Source: Cellvibrio mixtus subsp. mixtus J3-8
GTDB lineage: Bacteria; Pseudomonadota; Gammaproteobacteria; Pseudomonadales; Cellvibrionaceae
Length of the DNA: 64,000 nt
Assembly: GCF_000766945.1 (NCBI RefSeq)
Contig: NZ_KN266210.1
Location: forward strand, 219,626 to 283,625
Direction: 5' to 3'
Shown here: in pieces, positions 1 through 10,017 of the stretch
How the letters are laid out: each line of letters starts with the position of its first letter
How positions within the stretch are numbered: the first letter of the stretch is position 1
The notes under the pieces: generated by a model
Databases searched by the model: none
What the model saw: only the letters and a program-made list of their open reading frames with translations
What the model was told of the DNA's origin: nothing
Program-made: the position numbers and the translations under genes

Positions 1-74
1 TTGTAGAGATAACGCCATTTATCAAATCATTTTACGTGATAAGGTTTATAACCAAAACCCGATAAGCTAACAGA

Positions 75-1181
75 ATGCAGCCAATCAAACGTTCAATGCC
101 AATAAAAAACCTTAATGTACTTGCTTATTACGCCAGTGCAATCTGCATTGGTATAGCATTCAGTCTGACAACTTATGCCCAGCAACCTGCTGCGGCAGAT
201 CAATCCAGCGAAGCGACGGCCAGCACACAATCGAGCGCTGCATCCTCAGAGCCACCGCTCTATGAATCGCGCGATATACGCGATAAAACCCTGATCGCTA
301 ATGCCGCCGGGGAGCAGGCGCAGTGGCTGGATACAGAGTACGGCAAGCTATTGGCGTTTTATCGCCCGACTGAAGCGAAAAAAACTCACGGAGTGCTAAT
401 TCTGTTTCATTCCGCAGAAGACCCACAAACCTGGCCGCCCATCCTGGAAAACCTGCGTGCAAACCTGCCACGCTATGGCTGGGAAACCCTGGCTGTAACC
501 CTGCCGCAAAAGTACCCGGCACCAATCCCCGGGCGCCCAAGCCCGGCTAGTGCCAGCTCCAGCGCAGCAACCACAAGCGAAGCGGCACCGGCACCGGCAC
601 CGGCTGCATCATCGGCGAGCGCTGAACCGGCAAGCCAGGCTTCGTCTTCCTCCTCGTCACAGATACCAAGGGATACTTTGATTCAGGCTTATGTACAGGC
701 CACTTTCAAGTTTCTTCAAGACAAGGGCCAATTCAACGCGGTATTACTGGTGGATAACAGCTCTGCCAATCAAGTGCTGCAACAACTATTACCGCAAATA
801 AAGGAAAACCCGAGAGATCCAGCTACTATTGACGGCCCCATCCAGGCGTTAGTAATTACTAATTTACAAAACCAGGAGCCGCTCAATACCAGCGAATTGA
901 CCTCGATTTTTGCCAATAAGCAATTGCCGGTTCTGGATGTTTTTTTTAACCCCGATGATGCCGACCAAACCACAGCACGTGATTTACATCGCGCAGTTGC
1001 TATGCGGCAAAAATTGGACAGCTATATCCAGGCTTCATTAGATAGCCAACCCAAAATTGTGGAAGACGACCCACGCAGCTTTTTGGCAGCACGTGTGCGT
1101 GGCTTTATGCAGCGGCATGCCAGTGGGACTGAAGTACAAGGCGCGAGCGAAAATAAAGCGGGCGGACAAACCAAACCCTAA
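75..1181 (+). CDS. DUF3530 family exported alpha/beta-hydrolase-like protein
   Basis: A 368-residue protein with a hydrophobic N-terminal segment (about residues 15-35) followed by a polar Ala/Gln/Ser-rich stretch, so probably exported or membrane anchored. The body (LLAFYRP, GVLILFHS, RYGWETLAVTLP) matches the DUF3530 family, which has an alpha/beta-hydrolase fold. A low-complexity Ala/Ser/Pro insert lies at about 155-200. The usual GxSxG nucleophile elbow is not evident; the equivalent region reads VDNSSAN, so catalytic activity is doubtful. A second in-frame ATG at 96 could be the start; neither ATG has a strong ribosome site. It stands alone and ends just before an intrinsic terminator. 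The substrate is unknown. Confidence 0.75.
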   Translation: MQPIKRSMPIKNLNVLAYYASAICIGIAFSLTTYAQQPAAADQSSEATASTQSSAASSEPPLYESRDIRDKTLIANAAGEQAQWLDTEYGKLLAFYRPTEAKKTHGVLILFHSAEDPQTWPPILENLRANLPRYGWETLAVTLPQKYPAPIPGRPSPASASSSAATTSEAAPAPAPAASSASAEPASQASSSSSSQIPRDTLIQAYVQATFKFLQDKGQFNAVLLVDNSSANQVLQQLLPQIKENPRDPATIDGPIQALVITNLQNQEPLNTSELTSIFANKQLPVLDVFFNPDDADQTTARDLHRAVAMRQKLDSYIQASLDSQPKIVEDDPRSFLAARVRGFMQRHASGTEVQGASENKAGGQTKP

Positions 1182-1184
1182 AGA

Positions 1185-1219
1185 AAAACGGGATCAATCT
1201 TCACGATTGATCCCGTTTT
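1185..1219 (+). terminator. Intrinsic terminator after the DUF3530 gene
   Basis: A perfect 15-bp stem (arms 1185-1199 and 1205-1219) with a 5-nt loop. It begins with an A run and ends with a T run, starting 3 nt after the stop codon. The A/T flanks mean it could work in both directions. Confidence 0.85.
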
Positions 1220-1492
1220 GTTGATTACCCATCGTGCATCCTGCACAGACCGGGCGTCTCCCTCTTGCATGACAATTAACTAAGGTGAGCAAAGAATTAG
1301 GCGCTTCCCTTGACCCTACGTGGTCAACCTACCCTCCCTGACGACCTCCTTGTTAGAAGCCATTTTCAAGTAAATGGCTTTGTGGCGATAGTCGCAAAAC
1401 GCGATGAATTTTGTAGGAAATTAGCCATTAACGACCGGGGCAATTGGCTTATAACCAAACAGCAATAGCGATTGCCGATAGATTACTAACTG
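1220..1492. other. Intergenic stretch, no recognised gene
   Basis: About 270 nt between convergent genes. It holds an 8-bp hairpin (1358-1365 with 1372-1379) and, on the minus strand, a perfect AAGGAGGT with no convincing reading frame after it. It was compared by eye with 6S, SRP and RNase P RNA and matched none of them. Confidence 0.4.
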
Positions 1493-2230
1493 TTAATTAC
1501 CTAATCGCGCGAGACGTGCATGCAATTCACTCGCTTGTGGCGGTACACAAGCGCGCGTTGCCAGGTAGTGGATGTTAAACAGCTCAAAATAATCGCGTAG
1601 CACGTCTGCGGTCACGCTCTCATTTGCCAACTGCAAACACAGTGCTGCCGCTTCTGCGGTGGATAAATAATTCTCCTGATGGGATTTGCGGACGGCATAA
1701 CCACGCCCTTCAACCTCAGGCAACACCACGCAAGGAATCTTCTCCAGCCATCGACTTAAATGAAACATACGGCCACTTTGCTTCCAGGTTCCATCCAGCA
1801 AAATAAATGTATTAATTCTTTCATCTGAGGGTAAATCACTGATTAACTCCCGCGCATTAGCAGCAGCTTCATTTGCCTCCTCAGGAAAAACAATCAGGCA
1901 ACGACGCTGTTGATCCGCCAAGAGCCTGAGTAATTTCTCATCAGGTTCGGTGCGGCTCCAACAAAAAACATGGGTATGCGCAGGCAATACATCTGCAATC
2001 AAACGCCCGGTATTAGTGGGCTTCAATACCTCATCGCGATGCATCAGCAAAATAAATTCACTGCGTGAACCCAGGGTTGGTCGCCATTGGCAAATACACG
2101 CATACGCAGCCAGCTGGCAATCATCACAACGAATCACTGACTTACCGCGCGCGAGGAATTCGCGTGTGGCTTCGGCCAGGCGACGGGAGCGGAGGGACAG
2201 GAATTGATTTCGGGTAGAGGAGCTAGCCAT
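1493..2230 (-). CDS. DTW-domain tRNA-uridine aminocarboxypropyltransferase (TapT/YfiP-like)
   Basis: DTW-domain proteins transfer the aminocarboxypropyl group of S-adenosylmethionine to a tRNA uridine, making acp3U. The signature DGTWKQ is present, followed by RKS and a conserved Glu-Asn-Tyr-Leu-Ser stretch. An N-terminal CDDC...CIC cluster fits the zinc-binding cysteines of the family. The ATG at 2230 is chosen over an in-frame TTG at 2269 because the protein then starts at the usual distance from the cysteine cluster, although no strong ribosome site is seen at either. About 245 residues, normal for the family. It is a single gene convergent with the DUF3530 gene. Which member of the family it is (TapT-type or another) is not certain. 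Confidence 0.82.
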   Translation of the reverse strand: MASSSTRNQFLSLRSRRLAEATREFLARGKSVIRCDDCQLAAYACICQWRPTLGSRSEFILLMHRDEVLKPTNTGRLIADVLPAHTHVFCWSRTEPDEKLLRLLADQQRRCLIVFPEEANEAAANARELISDLPSDERINTFILLDGTWKQSGRMFHLSRWLEKIPCVVLPEVEGRGYAVRKSHQENYLSTAEAAALCLQLANESVTADVLRDYFELFNIHYLATRACVPPQASELHARLARLGN

Positions 2231-3887
<1,657 letters not shown>

Positions 3888-3903
3888 TTTTACTTCCCCT
3901 GCC

Positions 3904-3944
3904 CCCCTATAAATAAAACTCCTATGTGGCTTTATTTATAGGGG
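3904..3944 (+). terminator. Stem-loop after dapE
   Basis: A perfect 14-bp inverted repeat (3904-3917 with 3931-3944) and a 13-nt loop, 17 nt after the dapE stop. No clear T run follows, so it may act as an mRNA 3'-end stabiliser rather than a classical terminator. Confidence 0.6.
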
Positions 3945-4384
3945 AAATTGAAAAATTGCCTTATTCAGATAAATCCAACTACTTGCCGGTTTGCTTTACA
4001 TACTGACGTCATTTGCATCATGCAAAAAATCTTTTAAGCCAACACTTACTGAAAAAACGCTGCCGGTTTTATTTAAAAATGTTTTTGGCGACAATACTGA
4101 TTAAAAAATTTTTGTGATATGGCCGACTATTTAGTAGTTATTTAATTGGCGATACGGGTTTTTGTTTTCCTAAACGCCAAAATCATGGCTTTACCCATTG
4201 ACAAATTGTGCTGTTTTTCTTCGCGAACCTTTTGAAATCATTAACAAATCCAGACTTGTCATAATTCTTGCTCATGCTTGCTTTGACTGCCAGGAGTGTC
4301 GACTTTTTGAACGCTTTCTGCGTGCAGTTTCAAGCCCATCTTTTGCTATTCAAGCAATATTTGTCATTCAGCATTGAAAGGAAA

Positions 4385-6130
4385 ATGAATATGACTAACT
4401 CTTTTTTCAGCGAAGCCCTGCGAATCCCCGGAACTAAAATCTTGAGTCGTGAAGAAGCGGCTTTTCAATACGGTGCAGATACCGGTGCGAGCAGCCGTTT
4501 GCCCGCTGGAGCCATCGTTATTAAAGAAGTGGATGCCGTTGAAGCAATCCTGGCCCTGGCCAATGAGTTTAAAGTTCCCCTCTGGCCAATCAGTGGCGGA
4601 CGTAATTTTGGTTACGGAACATCACTGCCCGTTGATACACGCAGTTTTATTCTGGATTTATCGCAACTGCGTCGTGTGCATATTGATGTGCATTCATCGA
4701 CCGCATTAATCGAACCCGGTGTTACCCAAAGTGATTTACACGCGGCGATAAAAAAATCCGGCGCTAATTTATTAGTTCCCACAACGGGTGTTGGACCCAA
4801 CGGTAATATTTTGGGGAATGCACTGGATGGTGGATATGGTTTGACGCCGATTGCCGATCACTTTAATGCAATTTGTGAACTGGAAGGTTTTTGGGGTAAC
4901 GGCACAGAGTTTCGTCACACATATCAGGATCTGGGTTGCGCCGAAATGGCCAAACGCTGGAATGCGGGCACCGGATATTCATGGGCAGGATTATTGCGGC
5001 AAGGCAATTTTGGCATAGTGACCAAAGCGCGCGTGCAATTGGCGCGCGCACCGGAAGCCACACGCATTTTAGTATTCGAATGGAAATCCAATGAGGCGTT
5101 TATTGCAAGCCAGGCCGAGCTGAATAAATTAACAGAAGATATTCCCGGCATTGGCGGCATTATTATGATGAATGATTGCCGCATTCTTTCTACGCAAGTC
5201 GATACTCCACTCGCATCACCACTCACCGGCGAAGCACGCGCAAATTATTTGCGTGGATTAGCAACACAAAGAAAAATTTCTGCCTGGACAGGCCTTGGAA
5301 CCCTTTATGGTTCACGTGCGGCGGTTGCTGGCTCGGTAAAAGATATCCGTCGTCGTTTAAAAAATTGTCGTGTATGGAGCTTTAGCCCGGAGCACATTAA
5401 ACAGCTGCAAAAAATCCAGGATTACTTGCCCAAGTGGGGATTCTCCGCACTGCGCCGCCATTTTGGTGCATTGGTTAATACACTGGGAACCGTTGAAGGC
5501 TATCCGATAGTGGCCTTTTTAAAAATCGCCTATGCGCTTGATCCCACCGCAAAAAAACTCGATTTGAATTCACATCCCGCCAAAGATGGTGCAGGTATTT
5601 TATGGTATGCCCCATTAGTGCCATTTACTGCCGATGAGGTAGAACGTTATCGCACAGTAATGAGTAAATGCTTAACCGATAACGGTTTTGATCCGTTGCT
5701 GGCAGTTACCTCACGCTCATCACGCACATTGTCCGGCACAATTCCGTTGTTGTTTGATCGCAAAAATCCACACGAAGTTTCGCGGGCAAAACACTGTTAT
5801 CGCGAGTTGGTAAAAACCGGGTTGGAAAATGGTTGGCCACCCTACCGTTTAGGTGTGGATTATATGGACCTTATCGCCTGCCCTGTTGATTCACCCAGCG
5901 CACAAGTACAACAACTCTTGAAAAAAGCCCTGGATGAAAATGAAGTGATTGGCTCAGGTCGCTATGAACATAAAAAACCGGTTGCACCGTTCATTCCTGC
6001 CACCAAACCCTTACCCGCAGAAACGGAAAGTACATTATTAAGCAACGTTTTGGACAGCGCGTTTGATGCATCCAGCTACACCAGAATGTTCGCAAAAAAT
6101 AACAAAGGAGAGTCGGTGGAAATCCAATAA
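4385..6130 (+). CDS. FAD-linked oxidase of the vanillyl-alcohol oxidase / 4-cresol dehydrogenase family
   Basis: About 581 residues from the ATG at 4385, which has an AAAGGAA ribosome site 5 nt upstream. The N-terminal half is a PCMH-type FAD-binding domain: WPISGGRNFGYG, the IEPGVTQ stretch, and LLVPTTGVGPNGN with NALDGGYG. The C-terminal half is the substrate cap domain of this family. Relatives such as 4-cresol dehydrogenase (PchF), eugenol hydroxylase and vanillyl-alcohol oxidase oxidise para-alkylated phenols, which fits use of lignin-derived aromatics. PchF passes electrons to a cytochrome c subunit; no cytochrome gene lies next to this one, so it may be an oxidase or use a distant partner. 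The substrate cannot be read from the sequence. Confidence 0.75.
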   Translation: MNMTNSFFSEALRIPGTKILSREEAAFQYGADTGASSRLPAGAIVIKEVDAVEAILALANEFKVPLWPISGGRNFGYGTSLPVDTRSFILDLSQLRRVHIDVHSSTALIEPGVTQSDLHAAIKKSGANLLVPTTGVGPNGNILGNALDGGYGLTPIADHFNAICELEGFWGNGTEFRHTYQDLGCAEMAKRWNAGTGYSWAGLLRQGNFGIVTKARVQLARAPEATRILVFEWKSNEAFIASQAELNKLTEDIPGIGGIIMMNDCRILSTQVDTPLASPLTGEARANYLRGLATQRKISAWTGLGTLYGSRAAVAGSVKDIRRRLKNCRVWSFSPEHIKQLQKIQDYLPKWGFSALRRHFGALVNTLGTVEGYPIVAFLKIAYALDPTAKKLDLNSHPAKDGAGILWYAPLVPFTADEVERYRTVMSKCLTDNGFDPLLAVTSRSSRTLSGTIPLLFDRKNPHEVSRAKHCYRELVKTGLENGWPPYRLGVDYMDLIACPVDSPSAQVQQLLKKALDENEVIGSGRYEHKKPVAPFIPATKPLPAETESTLLSNVLDSAFDASSYTRMFAKNNKGESVEIQ

Positions 6131-6179
6131 TTGCACTGACCAAAAACAATCACAATAATGGATGCGAGAAGGATTTTTT

Positions 6180-6236
6180 ATGAACAGAATAATTGCTACT
6201 TTGCATCAAGGACGATGCCTGACTTTATGCAGCTAA
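6180..6236 (+). CDS. Possible 18-residue peptide
   Basis: A short frame (ATG at 6180, TAA at 6234) encoding MNRIIATLHQGRCLTLCS, with an AGAAGGA ribosome site 6 nt before the ATG, in the 350-nt gap after the flavin oxidase gene. It has no recognised similarity and may be chance. The rest of the gap, to 6483, shows no gene. Confidence 0.25.
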   Translation: MNRIIATLHQGRCLTLCS

Positions 6237-6483
6237 TTTTTTGTGACCATTTTTGTGCGGACAATAGCATCATGATCATGAAAGCCACGATCACTATAAA
6301 TTGCAATGCAATCAATGTGTAAAATAAGGCGCATTCACGCGCCGGGGATACAACGGCGATGATTCTGGACTACTCATGACAAGCTCTCATAACACAGAGC
6401 TTGCCAAGCTAGTTATTGATGGGAAATGATGCTCATGCGCTTTGTAGCTGATTTACACGTTGTTAACGCGCAATTCATTAAGC

Positions 6484-7107
6484 TCAATTCAAATTGACGA
6501 TAAGCAAACTACCGGTAAAACGTTTCGGCTCAAGGCAATACCAGGTCAACATTTCATTATCCCAGCGCTCGCATTTATCTACCAGATCCAGGAAAGGCTG
6601 ACGCCCCGGATCAGCCAACACCAATTTTTTTACGCCGGCATTCGCAGCGCGCTTTAACAATGAAAACCATTCATCGGTGAGTTCCGGCCAAAAACAAATA
6701 TCGCCACCGACGATCACATCGAACTTGGTTAAATCAGCTTTTTTCAAGGAGTCCATCGCACCCTGGCGGGTTTTGACTTCCACATTATTTAAATCAGCTT
6801 GTAGTTGTAAAAAACCGAATACCTGATCATCAATATCCAGGCCAGTAACCTTATGCCCCTGGTTTGCCAGATAAATTGACGTTGGCCCCCAACCACATCC
6901 CACATCCAGCACACGGCTTTTTTTCTTCAGTGGATTATGGGTGAAATAATCCATCAATAAATAGCTGGAGTCCCAATGGCGATCGCCGTGGGCGCTGGGC
7001 GCAGATTCCTTTTTTACCCGTTTAATTGCCGGACTTTTTTCTTTATACAACCAAATACCGTAAGCCGGGAATGTATTTTTTGCCGGGGGAATAAATAACT
7101 CAGGCAC
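6484..7107 (-). CDS. Class I SAM-dependent methyltransferase (lysine-methyltransferase-like)
   Basis: A 207-residue Rossmann-fold methyltransferase. Motif I is VLDVGCGWGP, the acidic residue of motif II is in VTGLDID, and FDVIVGGDICFW is the motif IV region. DPGRQPF is close to what is seen in the METTL20/ETFB-lysine methyltransferase group, so a protein lysine substrate is possible. The start is a GTG at 7107 preceded by GAGGA at 7 nt. It is monocistronic and faces away from rtcB. The substrate is inferred only. Confidence 0.78.
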   Translation of the reverse strand: MPELFIPPAKNTFPAYGIWLYKEKSPAIKRVKKESAPSAHGDRHWDSSYLLMDYFTHNPLKKKSRVLDVGCGWGPTSIYLANQGHKVTGLDIDDQVFGFLQLQADLNNVEVKTRQGAMDSLKKADLTKFDVIVGGDICFWPELTDEWFSLLKRAANAGVKKLVLADPGRQPFLDLVDKCERWDNEMLTWYCLEPKRFTGSLLIVNLN

Positions 7108-7253
7108 AGTAAATCCTCGCTATTTCCAGATTAAGAGTGATGGAACAATTGCTCACTGATGCTATGACAGAATTAAGACACTAATATGACTGGACATCAC
7201 AATGCATTGGCAATTACCCGGCGCAAAAAAATCATTCGCAATTTTAAAAGGCG

Positions 7254-7281
7254 TTGACAGGCAAAAAAATCGGCGTATTAT
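7254..7281 (+). promoter_or_regulatory. Sigma70-like promoter upstream of a small transcript
   Basis: TTGACA at 7254-7259 and TATTAT at 7276-7281, with a 16-bp spacer. It lies about 100 nt before a nine-codon frame and 350 nt before rtcB. Confidence 0.7.
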
Positions 7282-7287
7282 CGCCGC

Positions 7288-7499
7288 CAATTTTCAGGGG
7301 CCCGATTTCACGGTAACCCAATGTTCAATACCGCAAGCCCGCAAGGTTTCTTGCCCTAACTTTAACAGGAGTACTCACAATGACTTACGCAGGTTATACC
7401 AACGCATAACACCTTCTGAGTATTCATACCTGGAAGGTTTTTTAATACCTTCCAGGTCAGGCACAAAAGCCCTGATCGGGAAACTGATCGGGGCTTTTT
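7288..7499 (+). ncRNA. Putative small transcript or leader with a nine-codon frame
   Basis: The segment is bounded by a consensus-like promoter and an intrinsic terminator, giving a predicted RNA of about 210 nt. Inside it an AGGAG site (7367-7371) precedes a nine-codon frame, MTYAGYTNA (7380-7409). This is followed by an 11-bp hairpin (7428-7438 with 7447-7457) and then the terminator hairpin. A peptide frame followed by alternative hairpins is the layout of an attenuated leader, but it could also be a stand-alone sRNA. It matches no Rfam family that I recognise. rtcB starts 136 nt after the terminator, so the leader could control rtcB or be unrelated to it. Confidence 0.5.
7465..7499 (+). 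terminator. Intrinsic terminator of the small transcript
   Basis: A 10-bp stem (7468-7477 with 7486-7495, one G-T pair) with an A run before it and TTTTT after it. Confidence 0.85.
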
Positions 7500-7635
7500 G
7501 TTTCTCAATGTTTACTAACAGCGAATTGATTACGGAGCTTATCCCGATTCGCGTCAAATAGTAAGCGACTATCTTGCCCACCGGAAGGTTCACTCGACTT
7601 TTTCGCGCATCAATCAACGCGCGCAAGGGATTTTT

Positions 7636-8844
7636 ATGCCTGTAAAAATTGAATTGAATAAAAATGCTAATAATGGTTTGAAGCCGGTAAAGATTTACAC
7701 CAGCGATATTGAAAACCAGGCATTGGCGCAATTAAAACAAATTGCACAATTACCGATTATCCACTCGCACATTGCCGCCATGCCGGACGTACATATGGGA
7801 ATCGGTGCAACGGTGGGGTCGGTAATCCCCACACTCAACGCGATTATTCCCGCTGCGGTGGGTGTAGACATCGGATGCGGAATGAGCGCGGTGCGTTTGT
7901 CAGTGAAGTCATCGCAATTGCCCGACAACCTCGCAGCCATGCGCGGTGCGATTGAACGGGCAGTACCAGTGGGTTTAGCTGCGCACAAAACCGTTAATGT
8001 GCGCACCAGTAGCTGCAACAAGCTCGCGTACGGTGTGGAGTGGCTTTTTGAAAAACATCCCACCGTAATGAAGATGCTGAAGCAACCGCAAACCATCTGG
8101 ACCAAGCAACTGGGAACACTGGGAAGCGGCAATCACTTTATCGAAATTTGTGTAGATGACAACAAGGATGTGTGGGTGATGTTGCATTCCGGCAGCCGCG
8201 GGATTGGCAATGCCATCGGCCAATACTTTATCCAGTTGGCAAAAAAGGATATGGGCAAACATATCCATAATTTGCCGGACAAAGACCTCGCCTATTTCAC
8301 CGAAGGCAGCGAGCACTTTGTGGATTACGTAACGGCGGTGAATTGGGCACAAGAATATGCGCGGATTAATCGCGAGGAAATGATGGGCTTGGTGTTGAGG
8401 GCAATTGTTCCATTCTTGCCAAAATTCCACGCCGTTCGCCATGCGATCAATTGTCATCACAATTACGTCAGCCGCGAGCAACATTTTGGTGCGGACGTAA
8501 TGGTGACACGCAAAGGTGCAATCAGTGCGCGCGCGGGAGAACTGGGGATTATCCCCGGCAGCATGGGCGCCAAATCATTCATTGTGCGCGGTAAAGGTAA
8601 CGCGGATTCATTTTGTTCCTGCGCCCATGGTGCAGGCAGAAAAATGAGCCGTACCGCAGCGCGCAATATGTTTAGTAAAGACGATTTGATTGCCCAAACC
8701 AAAGGCGTGGAATGCCGTAAAGACAAACATGTCATTGACGAAATCCCTGCGGCCTACAAAGACATCGACGACGTCATGGAGAACCAATCGGATTTAATTG
8801 AAGTGGTTCATACACTCAAACAAGTGTTATGTATTAAAGGGTGA
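7636..8844 (+). CDS. rtcB: RNA-splicing ligase RtcB
   Basis: RtcB joins RNA ends carrying 2',3'-cyclic phosphate or 3'-phosphate to 5'-OH ends, using GTP and Mn2+. The signature metal and guanylylation motifs are present: MPDVHMGIGATVGSV, GVDIGCGM, GTLGSGNHFIE, LHSGSRG, the NCHHN segment and the C-terminal SCAHGAGR with its active-site His. At 402 residues it is at the short end of the family, which is common for bacterial RtcB. AAGGGA lies 5 nt before the ATG. No rtcA cyclase or rtcR regulator is adjacent. A small basic protein gene follows. Confidence 0.93.
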   Translation: MPVKIELNKNANNGLKPVKIYTSDIENQALAQLKQIAQLPIIHSHIAAMPDVHMGIGATVGSVIPTLNAIIPAAVGVDIGCGMSAVRLSVKSSQLPDNLAAMRGAIERAVPVGLAAHKTVNVRTSSCNKLAYGVEWLFEKHPTVMKMLKQPQTIWTKQLGTLGSGNHFIEICVDDNKDVWVMLHSGSRGIGNAIGQYFIQLAKKDMGKHIHNLPDKDLAYFTEGSEHFVDYVTAVNWAQEYARINREEMMGLVLRAIVPFLPKFHAVRHAINCHHNYVSREQHFGADVMVTRKGAISARAGELGIIPGSMGAKSFIVRGKGNADSFCSCAHGAGRKMSRTAARNMFSKDDLIAQTKGVECRKDKHVIDEIPAAYKDIDDVMENQSDLIEVVHTLKQVLCIKG

Positions 8845-8918
8845 GGGAAATATGGAAGTAGTATTGGTGGGTATATTTCATGACTATTTTTTAAAAATTA
8901 TCCAAGAGGAATACTGCA

Positions 8919-9131
8919 ATGCCAGGTAAAAAAGAAAGTCGCAATGGCCATGCATTCCACCCGATTATGCGCAAGGGTGGTGTGCATGAAAAAACCAACA
9001 AAGCCAAACGTAAAACAGATCGCCAACAAATGGCGAAAAAAGTGAACGATTATTTGGCAAAAAACAGTAATAAAAAAGCCGCGGAAGATTCCGCGGCCAT
9101 TCCCCTCCTTGCATTCCCTGCGTTAGCTTGA
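8919..9131 (+). CDS. Small basic protein of unknown function
   Basis: A 70-residue, Lys/Arg-rich protein (GKKESRNGHAFHPIMRKGG at the N-terminus) preceded by AGAGGA 8 nt before the ATG. It lies 74 nt after rtcB on the same strand and may be cotranscribed with it. The basic character suggests RNA or ribosome binding, but there is no direct evidence. Its last nine bases overlap the end of the convergent PEP-CTERM gene. The C-terminal hydrophobic tail (IPLLAFPALA) is odd for a nucleic-acid-binding protein. Confidence 0.6.
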   Translation: MPGKKESRNGHAFHPIMRKGGVHEKTNKAKRKTDRQQMAKKVNDYLAKNSNKKAAEDSAAIPLLAFPALA

Positions 9132-9701
9132 AATACGACGGCGAGTAAAGTAAATCGACAACAAACCAATCGCCAACAACAAATTGATATTTGGCTCAGG
9201 GACTTTTACATCCGGTACGCCGGAACCAAATAAAAACATGTTAGACAATCCACCACCTTTACCTGCAACGCGCTCGTAGGAAAAAGAGCCTGAAGTCTCG
9301 CCGGGGCTAATCATCCAGGCAAAGGCATCGGGATCACCGCCACCCTGGCCAACATGCATAGTAATAACTGCACGACTATAACTTTCCCAGAAAGATTCAT
9401 CGATATACCAGGTTCCCATCACATCCGTTCCCCAGGAATCTGTATCGACCGAAAACAAATCATTGCTGCCTTCCGCAGTCAATTCACCTTCTTTTATCCA
9501 ATCGAAATCCGTTTCAAACAGAGCATTGAGATCATCTGAATCATTCAGATTGATTGAGTTTTGCGTTCTGCATTCAAGCGCATCTCCCAACGTAGCAACG
9601 CGCTGGTTATCCGGTTCACACGTAATAGGCCCCGCATTGGCAATAGAAACCCAAATTGCAGTTAACACACTAACGACATTGATTTTCCATGAGTTAGACA
9701 T
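9123..9701 (-). CDS. PEP-CTERM sorting-domain protein
   Basis: An exported protein of about 192 residues. The start is the ATG at 9701, placed 6 nt after a strong GGGAGGAG ribosome site. An N-terminal signal peptide ends near ANAG. The C-terminus has the PEP-CTERM layout: VPEP, a hydrophobic helix (NLLLAIGLLSIYF), then TRRR. Such proteins are processed by an exosortase and released to the cell surface or exopolysaccharide matrix. No exosortase gene is in the window. The middle domain is acidic, Trp-containing and not recognised. Confidence 0.82.
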   Translation of the reverse strand: MSNSWKINVVSVLTAIWVSIANAGPITCEPDNQRVATLGDALECRTQNSINLNDSDDLNALFETDFDWIKEGELTAEGSNDLFSVDTDSWGTDVMGTWYIDESFWESYSRAVITMHVGQGGGDPDAFAWMISPGETSGSFSYERVAGKGGGLSNMFLFGSGVPDVKVPEPNINLLLAIGLLSIYFTRRRISS

Positions 9702-10017
9702 AGTTGCTCCTCCCACACCTAATGTGACATATGTCTCACTCACAAAAGCATATTTAATGCCGTCGCCAAAATCATCATATGAAACAACTGTTTAAAACTG
9801 ACCAATCCGCCATTTGGGCACTTAAAACTGCAAAAATGTCATTTTTTTCGACTTTTTGGCACCTTAAATCTGTCAAAACCTTGTCATCGGGTGCTGGGTA
9901 ACTACCGCGATGGAATGATTTTTTAACCGATAAACAGGTTGCGGGATGCAGAGGTAAAACCGACGTGGTAAGTTGCAGGCCAATTTCAAATCCTCAGAGA
10001 CAGCGCCTTTCCCACCC
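9702..10017. other. Intergenic region between divergent genes
   Basis: About 315 nt holding the ribosome site of the PEP-CTERM gene and presumably two divergent promoters. No further feature was recognised. Confidence 0.4.

Noticed and set aside
1220..1492. 6S RNA, SRP RNA or RNase P RNA
   Set aside because: Conserved blocks of these RNAs were looked for on both strands and not found.
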